DNA of 59,645 bases. It comes from Byssovorax sp. Its GTDB lineage: Bacteria > Myxococcota_A > Polyangia > Polyangiales > Polyangiaceae. A program made the translations under genes and the position numbers. Below the pieces are notes generated by a model. It was not told where the DNA came from. It saw only the letters and a list, made by a program, of their open reading frames with translations, and did not search any database. The stretch spans positions 1 to 59,645 of the forward strand of contig JANYGI010000158.1 in NCBI GenBank assembly GCA_025362495.1, written 5' to 3'. How positions within the stretch are numbered: the stretch's first letter is position 1; every line of letters starts with the position of its first letter. Positions 26,625 to 36,071 of this stretch are shown here, piece after piece.

Positions 26625-27668
26625 TCACCTGGCGCGGGCGCGGAGCCAGGCCGTGAGCAGCGGCCAGACGCTGGTGGGCGAGTCGCGGCCCATGACGAGA
26701 TCGATGTGGCCGCGGGGGAACACGCGGTAGGTTTTGTCGCGGGCGCGGCTGTGCTGGAACGCGGGCTCGACCGAGGCCGGCGGCGCGAGATCGTCCTCGG
26801 TGCCGGCGATGACGAGCAGCGGTAAATCGAGCGCTTCGAACACCCCCGCGTACCCGTAGAGGCTGCCGAGGCGGTGGCCGCGCTGCCGCGCCTCGGCGGC
26901 GTCGAGGAACATGTGGCGGAGCACGGCGATGCTGCCGCTGTCCATCGCCAGCGACATGTGCTGCTCGAGGACCTCGGGCTCCATCGAGCCGCGCGCGAAG
27001 CCGCGGATCGGCAGCGGGAAGATCGGGCTGTCGACGAAGAGCCGCGCGAGCCGCATCGCCTCGCCGAGGCCCTTGAGGCCCACCGCGCCGTGGCCGAACG
27101 AGCTGCGCCGATCGAGCGCGAGCATCGCCCCGCCGAGCACCCGCAGCGGCCAGGAGCCTTTCGTGAACAGGTACGGGCTGCCGAGCGAGGCGACGCCGGC
27201 GATCGCGCCGTCGAGCGGGCCCGCCGCGGCGTAGGCCACGAGGCCGCCGAGCGAGTGGCCGACCAGGAACACCGGGCGGTTGCCCGAGAGGCGCCGCACC
27301 TCGTCGACCGCCGCGGGCACGTCTTCGCTGACGAAATCGGTGATGTGGCTCGGGCGGCGCGCGCCGAGGTGACGCGAGCGCCCGTGACCGCGCAGATCGA
27401 GGTTGAAGACGTCGAACCCGGACTGCGCGAGGTGGTTCGAGAAGCTGCGCGAGGGCAGGTGCCAGGCGTAACGATTCTGCCCGTAGCCGTGGATCAGCAG
27501 CACCGGTGCGCGCGTTTCAGCCGCGTTTGCCCGACGTTTTCGCACCATCGCGAGCGGCACCTCGGGTCCGGCCTTGCTCTGGGCTCGGACGATCACGAGC
27601 TCCTTGGTGAAGCTCCCGCGCTCGTCGCGATCGATCGTCTGGTCGACTTGGGTGCGATTGAGGATCAT
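26625..27668 (-). CDS. Alpha/beta hydrolase (PhaC/lipase-like)
   Basis: The product is 347 residues. It has the oxyanion region LLIHGYGQNRYAW, the nucleophile elbow GHSLGG, an acid in IAGTEDDLAPP and the catalytic His in RGHIDLVMG. The cap region is long and includes EVLEQHMSLAMDSGS. The motif arrangement resembles poly(3-hydroxyalkanoate) synthase-type and membrane lipase-type hydrolases, but the nucleophile is Ser, not Cys, so a hydrolase is favoured over a PHA synthase. No signal peptide is apparent. The phasin-like gene downstream would fit a lipid or granule context, which is inference. Confidence 0.8.
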   Translation of the reverse strand: MILNRTQVDQTIDRDERGSFTKELVIVRAQSKAGPEVPLAMVRKRRANAAETRAPVLLIHGYGQNRYAWHLPSRSFSNHLAQSGFDVFNLDLRGHGRSRHLGARRPSHITDFVSEDVPAAVDEVRRLSGNRPVFLVGHSLGGLVAYAAAGPLDGAIAGVASLGSPYLFTKGSWPLRVLGGAMLALDRRSSFGHGAVGLKGLGEAMRLARLFVDSPIFPLPIRGFARGSMEPEVLEQHMSLAMDSGSIAVLRHMFLDAAEARQRGHRLGSLYGYAGVFEALDLPLLVIAGTEDDLAPPASVEPAFQHSRARDKTYRVFPRGHIDLVMGRDSPTSVWPLLTAWLRARAR

Positions 27669-27778
27669 CCGTGGGCGTGAATCTTTACAGCGTCCATCGA
27701 GGATAGAAAGCTGGAGATGTGCAAGCTTGCTCGGCGCGCCTCGTCACCCTGTAGCATCGACAGTGGGTGGAGGAGCTG

Positions 27779-28990
27779 ATGACTTTTCTTCGATCGATGC
27801 AGCATGCGCGGCTCGTCGTCGTCGCGATCCCGGTCGTGATCGGCGGTTGCAACCTCGTCACCGGCGTCGGCGATCTCGAGGTGCGTCCGAGCGGCGCGGG
27901 CGGCGCGAGCGCCAGCGCCACGAGCGGCCAAGGCGGCGGCGCCACGGTCGCGACGGGCGTCGGGCCGGGCGGCGCCGGCGTCACCTCCGCGGCGAGCGGT
28001 GTCACCACCGACGCGGCGAGCTCGGGCACCGGCATGGCGGCCACGTGCAAGCCCGCGTGCGCCGCGAATCAGTACTGCGAAGCGGCGACGCTGAGCTGCG
28101 TGTGCAACCCCGGCTTCGTCATGCAGGGCGGCGCGTGCAGCGCGGCTCCCACCGGAGATCCGACGAGCCACACGCAGCAGGACGTGTGCGATCACTGGAA
28201 GGCGGGGCACGTCGTCACCGAGCCCGATCCGCTCACGACGACGGGCGCCGCGTGCGACGCGGGGACGCTCAAGCAAGCCGCGATCGTCGACACGCTGGTG
28301 CGGATCAACATGTTCCGCTGGATGGACGGCCTCGGCCCCACGAGCGACGACGCGACGTTCGACGCCGACGCGCAGAAGTGCTCGAACCTCGAGTCGTGGT
28401 GGCCGTGGATGGGCGGCAGCCCGCACGCGCCGCCCACGAGCTCGAAGTGTTACACGCCCGAGGGCGGCGCCACGGCGGGCCAGAGCAACATCGCCTGGGG
28501 CTCGGGCAATCCCGCGCAGGCCATCGATCAGTTCATGGAAGACAACGGCAACGAGACCACGCTCGGTCATCGCCGCTGGATCTTGAACCCACCGCTCGGC
28601 CCCGTCGGCATCGGCTACTGGCAAGGCGGCGGGATGTACGGCAACGCGGAGTGCCTGCGCGTGTTCGGGATGAGCGGCGGCGGCCCCAACCCGCCCTGGG
28701 TCTCGATCCCGACCGCGGGCTTCACGCCGATCGAGACCGCGAAATGGACGTGGTCGTTCCACGGCTCGCTCGGCGGCATCGCGAGCGCGACGGCGACCGT
28801 GCTGCGCGTCGAGGACAACACGATGCTCCCCGTCACCATGCTGCCGCTCTCGCAAGGCTACGGTCAGGACACGGCCTCGTGGAAGCCCAACGGGTGGACC
28901 GCCGAGGTCGGCAAGACGTACCGCGTGACCGTGTCCGGGCTCGCGGGCGGCGACGTCGTCTACGACGTGAAGCCGGTGATGTGCAACTGA
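27779..28990 (+). CDS. CAP-domain (SCP/PR1) lipoprotein
   Basis: The product is 403 residues. The signal peptide ends VVIGGC, a lipobox, and is followed by a Gly/Ala/Thr-rich linker and a short EGF-like Cys module (CKPACAANQYC, CVCNPGF). The CAP domain follows, with conserved helix NMFRWMDGLG, SNIAWGSG and GHRRWILNPP. CAP proteins are secreted or surface proteins with roles in adhesion, lipid binding or proteolysis; this one is probably outer-membrane attached. ATG 27779 is supported by GGAGGAG five bases upstream, whereas the GTG at 27767 overlaps that site. It is divergent from the hydrolase gene, with 110 bases between them. Confidence 0.85.
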   Translation: MTFLRSMQHARLVVVAIPVVIGGCNLVTGVGDLEVRPSGAGGASASATSGQGGGATVATGVGPGGAGVTSAASGVTTDAASSGTGMAATCKPACAANQYCEAATLSCVCNPGFVMQGGACSAAPTGDPTSHTQQDVCDHWKAGHVVTEPDPLTTTGAACDAGTLKQAAIVDTLVRINMFRWMDGLGPTSDDATFDADAQKCSNLESWWPWMGGSPHAPPTSSKCYTPEGGATAGQSNIAWGSGNPAQAIDQFMEDNGNETTLGHRRWILNPPLGPVGIGYWQGGGMYGNAECLRVFGMSGGGPNPPWVSIPTAGFTPIETAKWTWSFHGSLGGIASATATVLRVEDNTMLPVTMLPLSQGYGQDTASWKPNGWTAEVGKTYRVTVSGLAGGDVVYDVKPVMCN

Positions 28991-29149
28991 AGCCTGCCTG
29001 ACGGTTGGCTCAGTTGGTCTTGCTGGACGGGCGTGAATACCCCTGCCCGAACGGGCTCTTCCTCGTGTAGCCTGCGGGTCGCGTGGCACACCTCGGCACT
29101 CGCCCGGGCGTCCGCGCGGCTTTTCCTTTTTGACGAGAAGGTGACCATC

Positions 29150-30112
29150 ATGCCCTCCGACCTTCGCCGCGGATCCGCCCGCGCAGCGCGCAGCTTCCAG
29201 GTTTCGATCCTCGCCGCTCCGCTCGCGCTCGGCGCCGTGCTGCTGCTCGCGTCGCCCGCGCGCGCCGACGAAGGCGAGGGCTTCGACAAGAAGGGCGACG
29301 ACGCCATCGCGGCCGAGAAGAACGCGCGCGCCGAGAAGGGCGACAAGATGCCCGGCGAGAAGGACAAGCCTCCGCCCGCGGCCGACGCGCCGACCGATCC
29401 GGCGAAGTACGATCCGCTGGAAAAGCCGGGCACTCGCTACAACTTCGTCGGCGTGCGCTTCCGCGACGTCATCGTCCCGAAGTTCATGATCAACTGGTTC
29501 GCCGACGGCGGAGCGACGGTGAACGTCGCCATGGTCGGCGCCGAGTTCAGCACGCGGAAGAACGGCATCGAGGCCGATTTCGCCGTGCAATACGCCGACT
29601 ACTCGATGAAGCCCTTCATGTTCAAGGGCAAGAGCGACGGCGAAGAGGCCTTCGAGATCGTGTCGAGCACGATGAAGATGGCGCTCTTCACGGCCGAGAT
29701 CCTCTACGACGTGCCGATCGACAAGACGGGCAAGCTCTCGTTCCTGATCGGCGGCGGCATCGGCTTCGGCGTGGTGGCGGGCAACCTCTACCGTCAGCAA
29801 GCGGCCCCCGCGGGCGGCCTCCAGACGGCGGATCCCGGCGACGTGACCAAGTGGGTCGGGTGCGCCAAGGCGACCGCTTCGCCGACCACGAAGACCGGCG
29901 CGCCGTACTGCGACTCGAGCAACAGCCACTTCACCGGCTACACCGAGCCGAGCTGGGCGAACGGCGGGTCGAAGCCCAACATCTTTCCGTGGCTGTCGCT
30001 TCCGCAGCTGAGCTTCCGTTACAAGCCGATAAAGCAGCTGCAAACCCGCTTCGATACCGGCTTCTCGACGTCGGGATTCTTCTTCGGGCTCTCGGCGGGC
30101 TACGGCCTGTGA
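29150..30112 (+). CDS. Outer-membrane beta-barrel-like protein
   Basis: The product is 320 residues. The signal peptide is about 1-38 (ending SPARA), followed by a Lys/Asp/Glu-rich linker rich in KGDD and KPPP steps. A beta-rich domain then ends with FFFGLSAGYGL, a terminal pattern of outer-membrane barrels. Two Cys (near the VGCAKA and YCDSSN segments) could form a disulfide. No catalytic motif is visible. ATG 29150 is supported by GAGAAGG eight bases upstream; a longer in-frame start at 29033 has no signal peptide. Its stop overlaps the kinase start as GTGA, so expression is coupled to the regulator. Confidence 0.72.
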   Translation: MPSDLRRGSARAARSFQVSILAAPLALGAVLLLASPARADEGEGFDKKGDDAIAAEKNARAEKGDKMPGEKDKPPPAADAPTDPAKYDPLEKPGTRYNFVGVRFRDVIVPKFMINWFADGGATVNVAMVGAEFSTRKNGIEADFAVQYADYSMKPFMFKGKSDGEEAFEIVSSTMKMALFTAEILYDVPIDKTGKLSFLIGGGIGFGVVAGNLYRQQAAPAGGLQTADPGDVTKWVGCAKATASPTTKTGAPYCDSSNSHFTGYTEPSWANGGSKPNIFPWLSLPQLSFRYKPIKQLQTRFDTGFSTSGFFFGLSAGYGL

Positions 30113-33100
30113 CGGTGGAGGGAGAGACGCCGAGCGGCCGAGCGGAGGCGCTCGCTCTCCCGCCGCGATACGCGCCGATTGCCTCTCTCGGCAAGGGCGG
30201 CGGAGGTGAGGTGTGGGCGGTGCGCGACCGGATCACCGGACGCACCGTGGCCCTCAAGGCGCTGCGCGAGAACGCCGACGAGCGCGAGGTGATGGCGCTG
30301 GTGCGCGAGGCGGTGGCGCTCTCGGGCGTCGAGGGCCTCGGCGTGCCGCGCGTGCTGCGCTTCGGTCGTCTGCCGGGCGGATCGCGATCGTACCTCGTGC
30401 GCGAGCTCGTCGAGGGGAAGAGCCTCGCCGAGCGCATCGCGAGCGGCACCGACACGATCGCTTGCGTGAGCGCGATCGCGCAGGCCGCCGATCAGCTCAC
30501 GCGGCTCCATCGCGCGCTGCTGCTCCACGGTGACATCAAGCCGGCGAACATCATCGTCGACGACGCGGGGCGCGCCACGCTGGTCGATCTCGGCCTCGCC
30601 ACCGCCTGGCGCGAGGGCGGAGGCAAGCCCGAGGGGATCACCCCGCGCTACGCCGCGCCCGAGCTCTTCCAGGGCTCGGCGCTCACGGTGCGCGCCGAGG
30701 TGTTCGCCCTGGGAATCACGCTCCGCGAGGCCCTCGGGGCGAACGGCGATCACCTGCCGCGCGAGGTGCGCGACGCGCTGTCCCGCGTGGTCACGCGCGC
30801 CGTCGCGGAGGATCCGGCGGTGCGCTTCCCCAGCGTCGACGAGCTCGCGAGCGCGCTGCGTCGCGCGGCCCATCTCGCCGATCCGACGTCGTCTTCGGCG
30901 ATGGGCGGCGCGGCGCTGGTGTGGCCGATCGTCGGCCTCGACGCGTCGTCGGCCGAGCTGCTCGGCCAGATCGCAGCGCTGCCGCGCGGCGGCGGCATCG
31001 TCGTCACCGGCCCGCCGAAGGCCGGCCGCAGCACGCTGCTCCGCCGCATCGCGTGGTCGCTCGGCGTCGAGCGCGCCGTCGCGTGGATCGAGGCCGGCAG
31101 CGTCGGCAACGTCGAGGAGGCGCTGCGGATCGAGCTCGCCGCGTTCACGGGCGACGCCGCGCAAGACATGGTGGTGCTCGTCGACGACGCCGATCGCCTC
31201 GGCGACAAGGAGCTGCAGATCCTCGCCGGCGCGCGCGAGCGCGGCGCCAAGCTCGTGCTCGTCGTCGGCGAGAGCAAGAGCGGCGGCTCGCTGCCCGGCC
31301 CCACGTTCGAGATCTTCGCGATGCGCCCGCTCGACGAGGCGCTCGCGGGCGAGGTCGTGCGGCGCACGATCCCTTCGCTGAGCGACGCCGTCATCGCTCA
31401 CGTCGTCGCGCGCGCCGAGGGCTGGCCCGGTCGTATTCGTGGCATCGTCACCCGCCTCGAAAGAGCGCCGGTGGTCGCGCCGTCGGATGTCGATCGCCTG
31501 CTCGAAGAAGAGAGCTCGCCGATGACGGGGCGCGCCGACATCCACCGGCTGCTCGATCGCGGTCACTTCGACGAGGCCGGCGCGGTGCTCGCGCGCTACG
31601 CCGACGACGCCACGCCGACGATCGCGGTCGCTCGCGCGCGGCTGCTCACGAACCGCGGCGACGCGGCGCGCGCTCTCGCCGAGCTGATGCGCGTCGCCGT
31701 CGCCGTCGAGGAGGCCGACGACGACGCCCTCGCGGCCTCGTGGCTGCTCACCGCGGCGCGCGCTCACCTGCGCGCCGGCGACTACGCCGAGGCCGAGCGC
31801 CGCGCGGCCGAGGTCGCCGTGCGCCTCGGCGTCGTCGAGGTCCAGCGCGTCTCGTCGAGCGACGGGCTGACGATGCTCGCGACCGGGACCGAAGACTCGA
31901 ACCTGCAGAAGCTCCCGACCGCGCTGCGCGTCACGCTCGCGGACTCGGTCGCGGTGCGCGGGCTCGCGCAGAGCTTCGCGTCGCGCCACCAGGAGGCGCG
32001 CGCCACGCTCGAAGACGCCGTGCGCCTCGCCCGCGGCGTCTCCGAGCCGCGCATCCTCTCGGTCGCGCTCGGCTCGCTGGCGTTCGCGCTGCAGCGCGAC
32101 GATCACCTGGTCGAGGCCAAGGTCGCCTACGAAGAGGGCCTGCTCGCCGCCGAGGAAGCCGGCGACGCGGGCAGCGTCGCGACGACGCGCCTCAACCTCG
32201 CCGGCATCGCGAAATCGCAGGGCGACCTCGCGGCCGCGATCCGTCACCTCGAGGCCGCGGTCGACATGGGGCGGCGATCGGGCCGCGTCCCCACGCTGCG
32301 CCAGGCGCTGCTCAACCTCGCCGATCTCGATCTGTTCCTCGCGCGCCTCTCGCGGGCCCGCGTCTCGCTCGACGTCCTCGCGAAGGAGCGCGCCGATCTC
32401 CCGCCGCAGCAGCACGCGCAGCTCCTCGCCCTCGAGGCCGATCACGCGGCGCGATCCGGCGATCTGCTCCTCGCCGATCGCTTGTGCGGCGAGTGCGCCG
32501 AGGCCTACGAGGCGATGGGTCGATCCGTCGACGAGGCCGAGGCGCGCCTCGAGCGCGTGCTGATCGCGGCGCCGCGCGCCTCTGCCGATCCGGTCGAGCT
32601 CGGCGCCGAGATCAAGCGCGCCACGCTCTTGCTCGGCAGCGGCGGCGCGCACCGCGCCCTCCTGGCGCAGGCCAGGGGCCGCGTCGCGCAGCTCGTCGGC
32701 GACGACGTCGCGGCCCGCGCGGCCTTCGACGAGGCGCTCGAAAACGCGCGCGCTGCAGGGCAAAAAGACTGGATCTGGCGCGCGCTCGAGGGCCGCGCCC
32801 AGCTCTCGGCCGAGGCCGGGCAGTCGCTCCTCGCGCGTCGCGATCGCGAGGCCGCGCTCGCCGTCCTCGAAGAGGTCGCCGCGCGCCTCCCGCGCGATCT
32901 CCGCGAGGTGTACTGGAACGATCCGCGTCGCCAGGCCGTGCGCGCCGCGTGCATGGTCGAGCTCGCGAGCGCACAGACCACCTTCTTCGGTGTCCCCGGC
33001 GAAGATCGCCTCGCGCGCGTCCTCGAGATCAACCGCGCCATCGCCGGCGAGCACAACCTCGGTCGCCTGCTCGGCAAGGTCACCGATCACGCCATCGCGC

Positions 33101-34743
33101 TGCTCCGAGCCGAGCGTGGCTTCATCATCCTCCGCAGCGGCTACGCCCGTCGCGACGGCGCCGCGGCGGATCGCCCCGCCGGCTCGTCGCCCGAGCCCGA
33201 CGCCTTCGCTCCGATCGACGCCGGCGCTCCCTCCGCGCCCACGCCGACCGAGCGATCGACCATCTCGACCCGGTCGATGCCGCGCGTCGGCGACGGCGAT
33301 CTCTCGATCTTCGCCTCGCGCGATCAATCGGGCGACGATCCGCACGCGCGCTTCTCGCAGTCGATCGCCGACAAGGTGATCAAGAGCGGTGAGCCCGTCG
33401 TCTCCGCCAGCGCCAGCGACGACGCGCGGATGGCCGGCTACGTCTCGGTCCATCAGCTCATGCTCCAGTCGGTGGCGTGCGTGCCCATCCGCGCCCGGAC
33501 TGGCACCGTGATTGGCGCTCTCTACCTGGAGACACGGCTCCGCCCCGGCGTCACCTTCGCCCAGGAGCTGCCCACGCTCGCCGCGCTCGCCGATCAGGTG
33601 GCGATCGCCATCGAGACGGCGCGCCTCGTCGGCGAGAACGAGCGCCGCGCCGCCGAGCTGGAGAAGGCCAATGGCGAGCTGACCATCGCTCAGGGCAAGC
33701 TCGAAGAGCTGCTCGGCCACCGGACTGCCCAGCTCGTCGCCACGCGCCGCGATCTCCGCTCGGCCCGCGCCGTGCTTCGCAGCCACTTCGGCTACGAGGG
33801 ATTGGTGGGCACCAGCGAGGCGATGCGCCGCGTCTATGCGCTCATCGACAGGGTCAAGGACACCGACGTTCCCGTCCTGATCCTCGGCGAGAGCGGCACC
33901 GGCAAGGAGGTCGTCGCCCGCGCGCTCCACAACGCCGGCCCGCGATCGAAGAAGCCGTTCACCGGCATCAACTGCGGCGCGATCCCCGAGCACCTCCTCG
34001 AGAGCGAGCTCTTCGGTCACGTCCGCGGGGCCTTCACCGGGGCTGATCGCGATCGCAAAGGCCTCTTCCGCGAGGCCACCGAGGGGACGATACTCCTCGA
34101 CGAAATCGGCGAGATGCCCCAGAAAATGCAGGCCGGGCTGCTCCGCGTCCTGCAGGAGAAGGTGGTTCGCCCCGTGGGATCGGCCCGCGAAGAGGCGGTC
34201 GACACGCGCGTCATCGCGGCCACCCACCGCGATCTCGGCGCCATGGTCGAGGACGGTAGGTTCCGCGAAGACCTCTATTACCGGCTCCACGTCATCGAGG
34301 TCCGCGTCCCCCCGCTGCGCGAGCGCCTGGAAGACATTCCCATCCTCATCGATCACTTCCTCGGCATCTTCGCGGCGCGCTACAGCCGTGATCGGCGCAG
34401 CGTCTCCCGGGCGGCGCTGAAGCGCCTCATGGCCTTCTCGTGGCCGGGCAACGTGCGCCAGCTCGAGAACGTGCTGCTCAACGCCTGGGTGCTGAGCGAT
34501 CGCCCCGAGCTCGAGATCGAGGACTTCGAGCTGCCGACCGGCCGGATCGCCCGCGCGCCCGAGGCGGCGGCGCCCGATCCTCATCAATCCTCCACGTCGC
34601 TCGACGCCCACAAGGCGGGTGAGCGCGAGCGCATCCTCGGGGCGCTGAAGGAGTGCAACTGGAACCGCGTCAAGGCGGCTCAGGTCATCGGACTGCCGCG
34701 GAGGACGTTCTACCGGCGGCTCAAGGAGTACGGGATCCAATGA
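30109..34743 (+). CDS. Ser/Thr kinase - NTPase - TPR - GAF - sigma-54 activator fusion
   Basis: The product is 1544 residues. Residues 21-275 are a Hanks-type kinase: Lys50, HGDIKPAN with Asp142, then DLGLAT in place of DFG. Residues 290-520 hold a STAND-like NTPase with GPPKAGRST, where Arg307 replaces the P-loop Lys, and a Walker B VVLVDDAD. About 540-950 is TPR-like helical repeat, 965-1180 a GAF domain. A sigma-54 AAA+ domain begins at 1232 (GESGTGKE, RGAFTGAD at 1307) and a Fis helix-turn-helix ends the protein. It should integrate a phosphorylation signal, a ligand and RpoN-dependent transcription. GTG 30109 is chosen for the GTGA coupling. Confidence 0.88.
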   Translation: MTVEGETPSGRAEALALPPRYAPIASLGKGGGGEVWAVRDRITGRTVALKALRENADEREVMALVREAVALSGVEGLGVPRVLRFGRLPGGSRSYLVRELVEGKSLAERIASGTDTIACVSAIAQAADQLTRLHRALLLHGDIKPANIIVDDAGRATLVDLGLATAWREGGGKPEGITPRYAAPELFQGSALTVRAEVFALGITLREALGANGDHLPREVRDALSRVVTRAVAEDPAVRFPSVDELASALRRAAHLADPTSSSAMGGAALVWPIVGLDASSAELLGQIAALPRGGGIVVTGPPKAGRSTLLRRIAWSLGVERAVAWIEAGSVGNVEEALRIELAAFTGDAAQDMVVLVDDADRLGDKELQILAGARERGAKLVLVVGESKSGGSLPGPTFEIFAMRPLDEALAGEVVRRTIPSLSDAVIAHVVARAEGWPGRIRGIVTRLERAPVVAPSDVDRLLEEESSPMTGRADIHRLLDRGHFDEAGAVLARYADDATPTIAVARARLLTNRGDAARALAELMRVAVAVEEADDDALAASWLLTAARAHLRAGDYAEAERRAAEVAVRLGVVEVQRVSSSDGLTMLATGTEDSNLQKLPTALRVTLADSVAVRGLAQSFASRHQEARATLEDAVRLARGVSEPRILSVALGSLAFALQRDDHLVEAKVAYEEGLLAAEEAGDAGSVATTRLNLAGIAKSQGDLAAAIRHLEAAVDMGRRSGRVPTLRQALLNLADLDLFLARLSRARVSLDVLAKERADLPPQQHAQLLALEADHAARSGDLLLADRLCGECAEAYEAMGRSVDEAEARLERVLIAAPRASADPVELGAEIKRATLLLGSGGAHRALLAQARGRVAQLVGDDVAARAAFDEALENARAAGQKDWIWRALEGRAQLSAEAGQSLLARRDREAALAVLEEVAARLPRDLREVYWNDPRRQAVRAACMVELASAQTTFFGVPGEDRLARVLEINRAIAGEHNLGRLLGKVTDHAIALLRAERGFIILRSGYARRDGAAADRPAGSSPEPDAFAPIDAGAPSAPTPTERSTISTRSMPRVGDGDLSIFASRDQSGDDPHARFSQSIADKVIKSGEPVVSASASDDARMAGYVSVHQLMLQSVACVPIRARTGTVIGALYLETRLRPGVTFAQELPTLAALADQVAIAIETARLVGENERRAAELEKANGELTIAQGKLEELLGHRTAQLVATRRDLRSARAVLRSHFGYEGLVGTSEAMRRVYALIDRVKDTDVPVLILGESGTGKEVVARALHNAGPRSKKPFTGINCGAIPEHLLESELFGHVRGAFTGADRDRKGLFREATEGTILLDEIGEMPQKMQAGLLRVLQEKVVRPVGSAREEAVDTRVIAATHRDLGAMVEDGRFREDLYYRLHVIEVRVPPLRERLEDIPILIDHFLGIFAARYSRDRRSVSRAALKRLMAFSWPGNVRQLENVLLNAWVLSDRPELEIEDFELPTGRIARAPEAAAPDPHQSSTSLDAHKAGERERILGALKECNWNRVKAAQVIGLPRRTFYRRLKEYGIQ

Positions 34744-35183
34744 GCGAGGAAGCATCGAAGCTCGCGGGCATCGTCGACGGCGTGACCCTGTCGGAGAGGG
34801 AAGCCAAGGCCCTCTGGATGGAGTTCAGCGAGCACATGGATGAAAAGCGCGGCGACATGGTGGGCTACGCGAAGAAGAAGGGCTGGTTCTCGGTGGCGCC
34901 CGAATACCGCGGCGGAAAGGCGGTGCTCATCGTGCGGACGACCGCGACCGCCAAGGGCCCTCCGCCGGTCCTCGCGCCGCCGAAGCCGCAGAGCAAGGCC
35001 CCGCAGAAGGGCAAGCCGCAAGCGCCGCAGAAGGGCAAGGCGAAGCCCGCGCCGAGCGCAAAGCCGCAACCGAAGCCGGCGCCGAAGCCGCAAGCAGGTC
35101 AGAAGGCGCCGCCGAAGCCCGCTCAACCGGTCAAGCCCGCAGCGCAAGGCGGCAATTCCCCGCCGAAGAAGCGTCCGGCCTGA
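34740..35183 (+). CDS. Small protein with Lys/Pro/Ala-rich C-terminal tail
   Basis: The product is 147 residues. The first 70 residues form a compact domain (LSEREAKALWMEFSEHMDEKRGDMVGYAKKKGWFSVAPEY holds its core, positions 17-56). The remaining half is a low-complexity run of K-P-x-P and A-P-Q-K-G-K steps, which is basic and probably disordered and resembles nucleic-acid-binding or wall-associated tails. Its ATG overlaps the regulator's stop as ATGA, so it is co-translated with the kinase/sigma-54 protein and may be its substrate or partner; this is inference from position. No family was recognised. Confidence 0.72.
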   Translation: MSEEASKLAGIVDGVTLSEREAKALWMEFSEHMDEKRGDMVGYAKKKGWFSVAPEYRGGKAVLIVRTTATAKGPPPVLAPPKPQSKAPQKGKPQAPQKGKAKPAPSAKPQPKPAPKPQAGQKAPPKPAQPVKPAAQGGNSPPKKRPA

Positions 35184-35265
35184 CATTTTTCGACCGTGAT
35201 CGTTCACCACTGAACGGATTTCGTGGTAACAACCGAGCAGGCCCCTACCGAGGACTGTTGCTCGC

Positions 35266-35988
35266 ATGTCACGATCACCGATTCATCGCCAGGCGATCGA
35301 TCACCACGCGGCGCAGCTCTCGACGCTGCTCTCCGGGGAAGATCCCGCTGCGGCGGCCCAGGTCGCGGCGAGCGCGGCGAGGCACGTTGCCCGGGCGCGG
35401 CAGGCTCGAAATGCCGGGCCGCACGCGCTCCGGGCGCACTTCGAGCGGGAGGCGTCGCCGGTCCCGCCGCCGGTGGCCGCCGCGGGCCCTCGCACCTACG
35501 TGCACCAGGGGCCGACGCGCTCGCTGGTGCTCAACGCCTTTCTCCACGCGACCGGGCAACCCGGGCTCGTCGCGGCCAGCTGCGCTATCTTCAACGAGCA
35601 CACGCTGGCGCCAAGGCTCCTCGAATGCACGCGGCGCTTCTGGGCTCATGTGATGGTCAACGCCGGTGACGTCGCGGCGGCGCTCCGGCTCGAGGCCGAG
35701 ATCCCGCCGATCGCCAACGAGCGGGCCGCGCGCTTCCATCTGCGGCGCGCGCTCTCGCTGCGCGACGAGCTCGGCGACATCGCCCGTGACTACGAGCAGC
35801 ACCGGAGTCGCCTGCCCGACCTCGACCCCGACGATCGCGAGGCCGGATGCATCATGGCGGCCTTCGCGGGCAGGCTCGTCGTGCTCGTCGAAGAGCGCCT
35901 CGGCGCCTACGTTCTCGACGACGTGCGCTGGGCCCTGAGCCGCCTCCTGGCCGAGGGGCCGCCGCCGCGTCGTCCGAGAAATTCCTGA
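35266..35988 (+). CDS. Hypothetical helical protein
   Basis: The product is 240 residues with a helical, Ala/Leu/Arg-rich composition. No signal peptide, metal site or catalytic motif is apparent. The C-terminal half alternates acidic and basic helices (RAARFHLRRALSLRDELGD, LPDLDPDDREAG). I do not recognise a family. Eighty-three bases separate it from the preceding small protein, so it probably has its own promoter. The gene seems real: its frame is uninterrupted and its codon use matches the neighbours, while the other frames over it lack plausible starts. Confidence 0.55.
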   Translation: MSRSPIHRQAIDHHAAQLSTLLSGEDPAAAAQVAASAARHVARARQARNAGPHALRAHFEREASPVPPPVAAAGPRTYVHQGPTRSLVLNAFLHATGQPGLVAASCAIFNEHTLAPRLLECTRRFWAHVMVNAGDVAAALRLEAEIPPIANERAARFHLRRALSLRDELGDIARDYEQHRSRLPDLDPDDREAGCIMAAFAGRLVVLVEERLGAYVLDDVRWALSRLLAEGPPPRRPRNS

Positions 35989-36071
35989 GGTTTCTCTCGC
36001 CAGTATTTGACAGCACCTCGACAACCCCGGATCCTCGGCGAGCGCCGCGTGAAGACGCGCCCCGAGGGATC

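Noticed and set aside
26625-27668. Call of PHA synthase for the alpha/beta hydrolase
   Set aside because: The nucleophile elbow has Ser (GHSLGG), not the Cys required by PHA synthase.
30100-34755. A 1551-residue open frame antisense to the kinase/sigma-54 regulator
   Set aside because: It is a shadow of high-GC codon bias: its translation is Arg/Glu/Ala-rich with no domain signature, while the opposite strand holds clear motifs in order.
36007-36012. TTGACA box upstream of the coiled-coil lipoprotein
   Set aside because: There is no matching -10 at 16-18 bases, so a promoter cannot be supported from this box alone.
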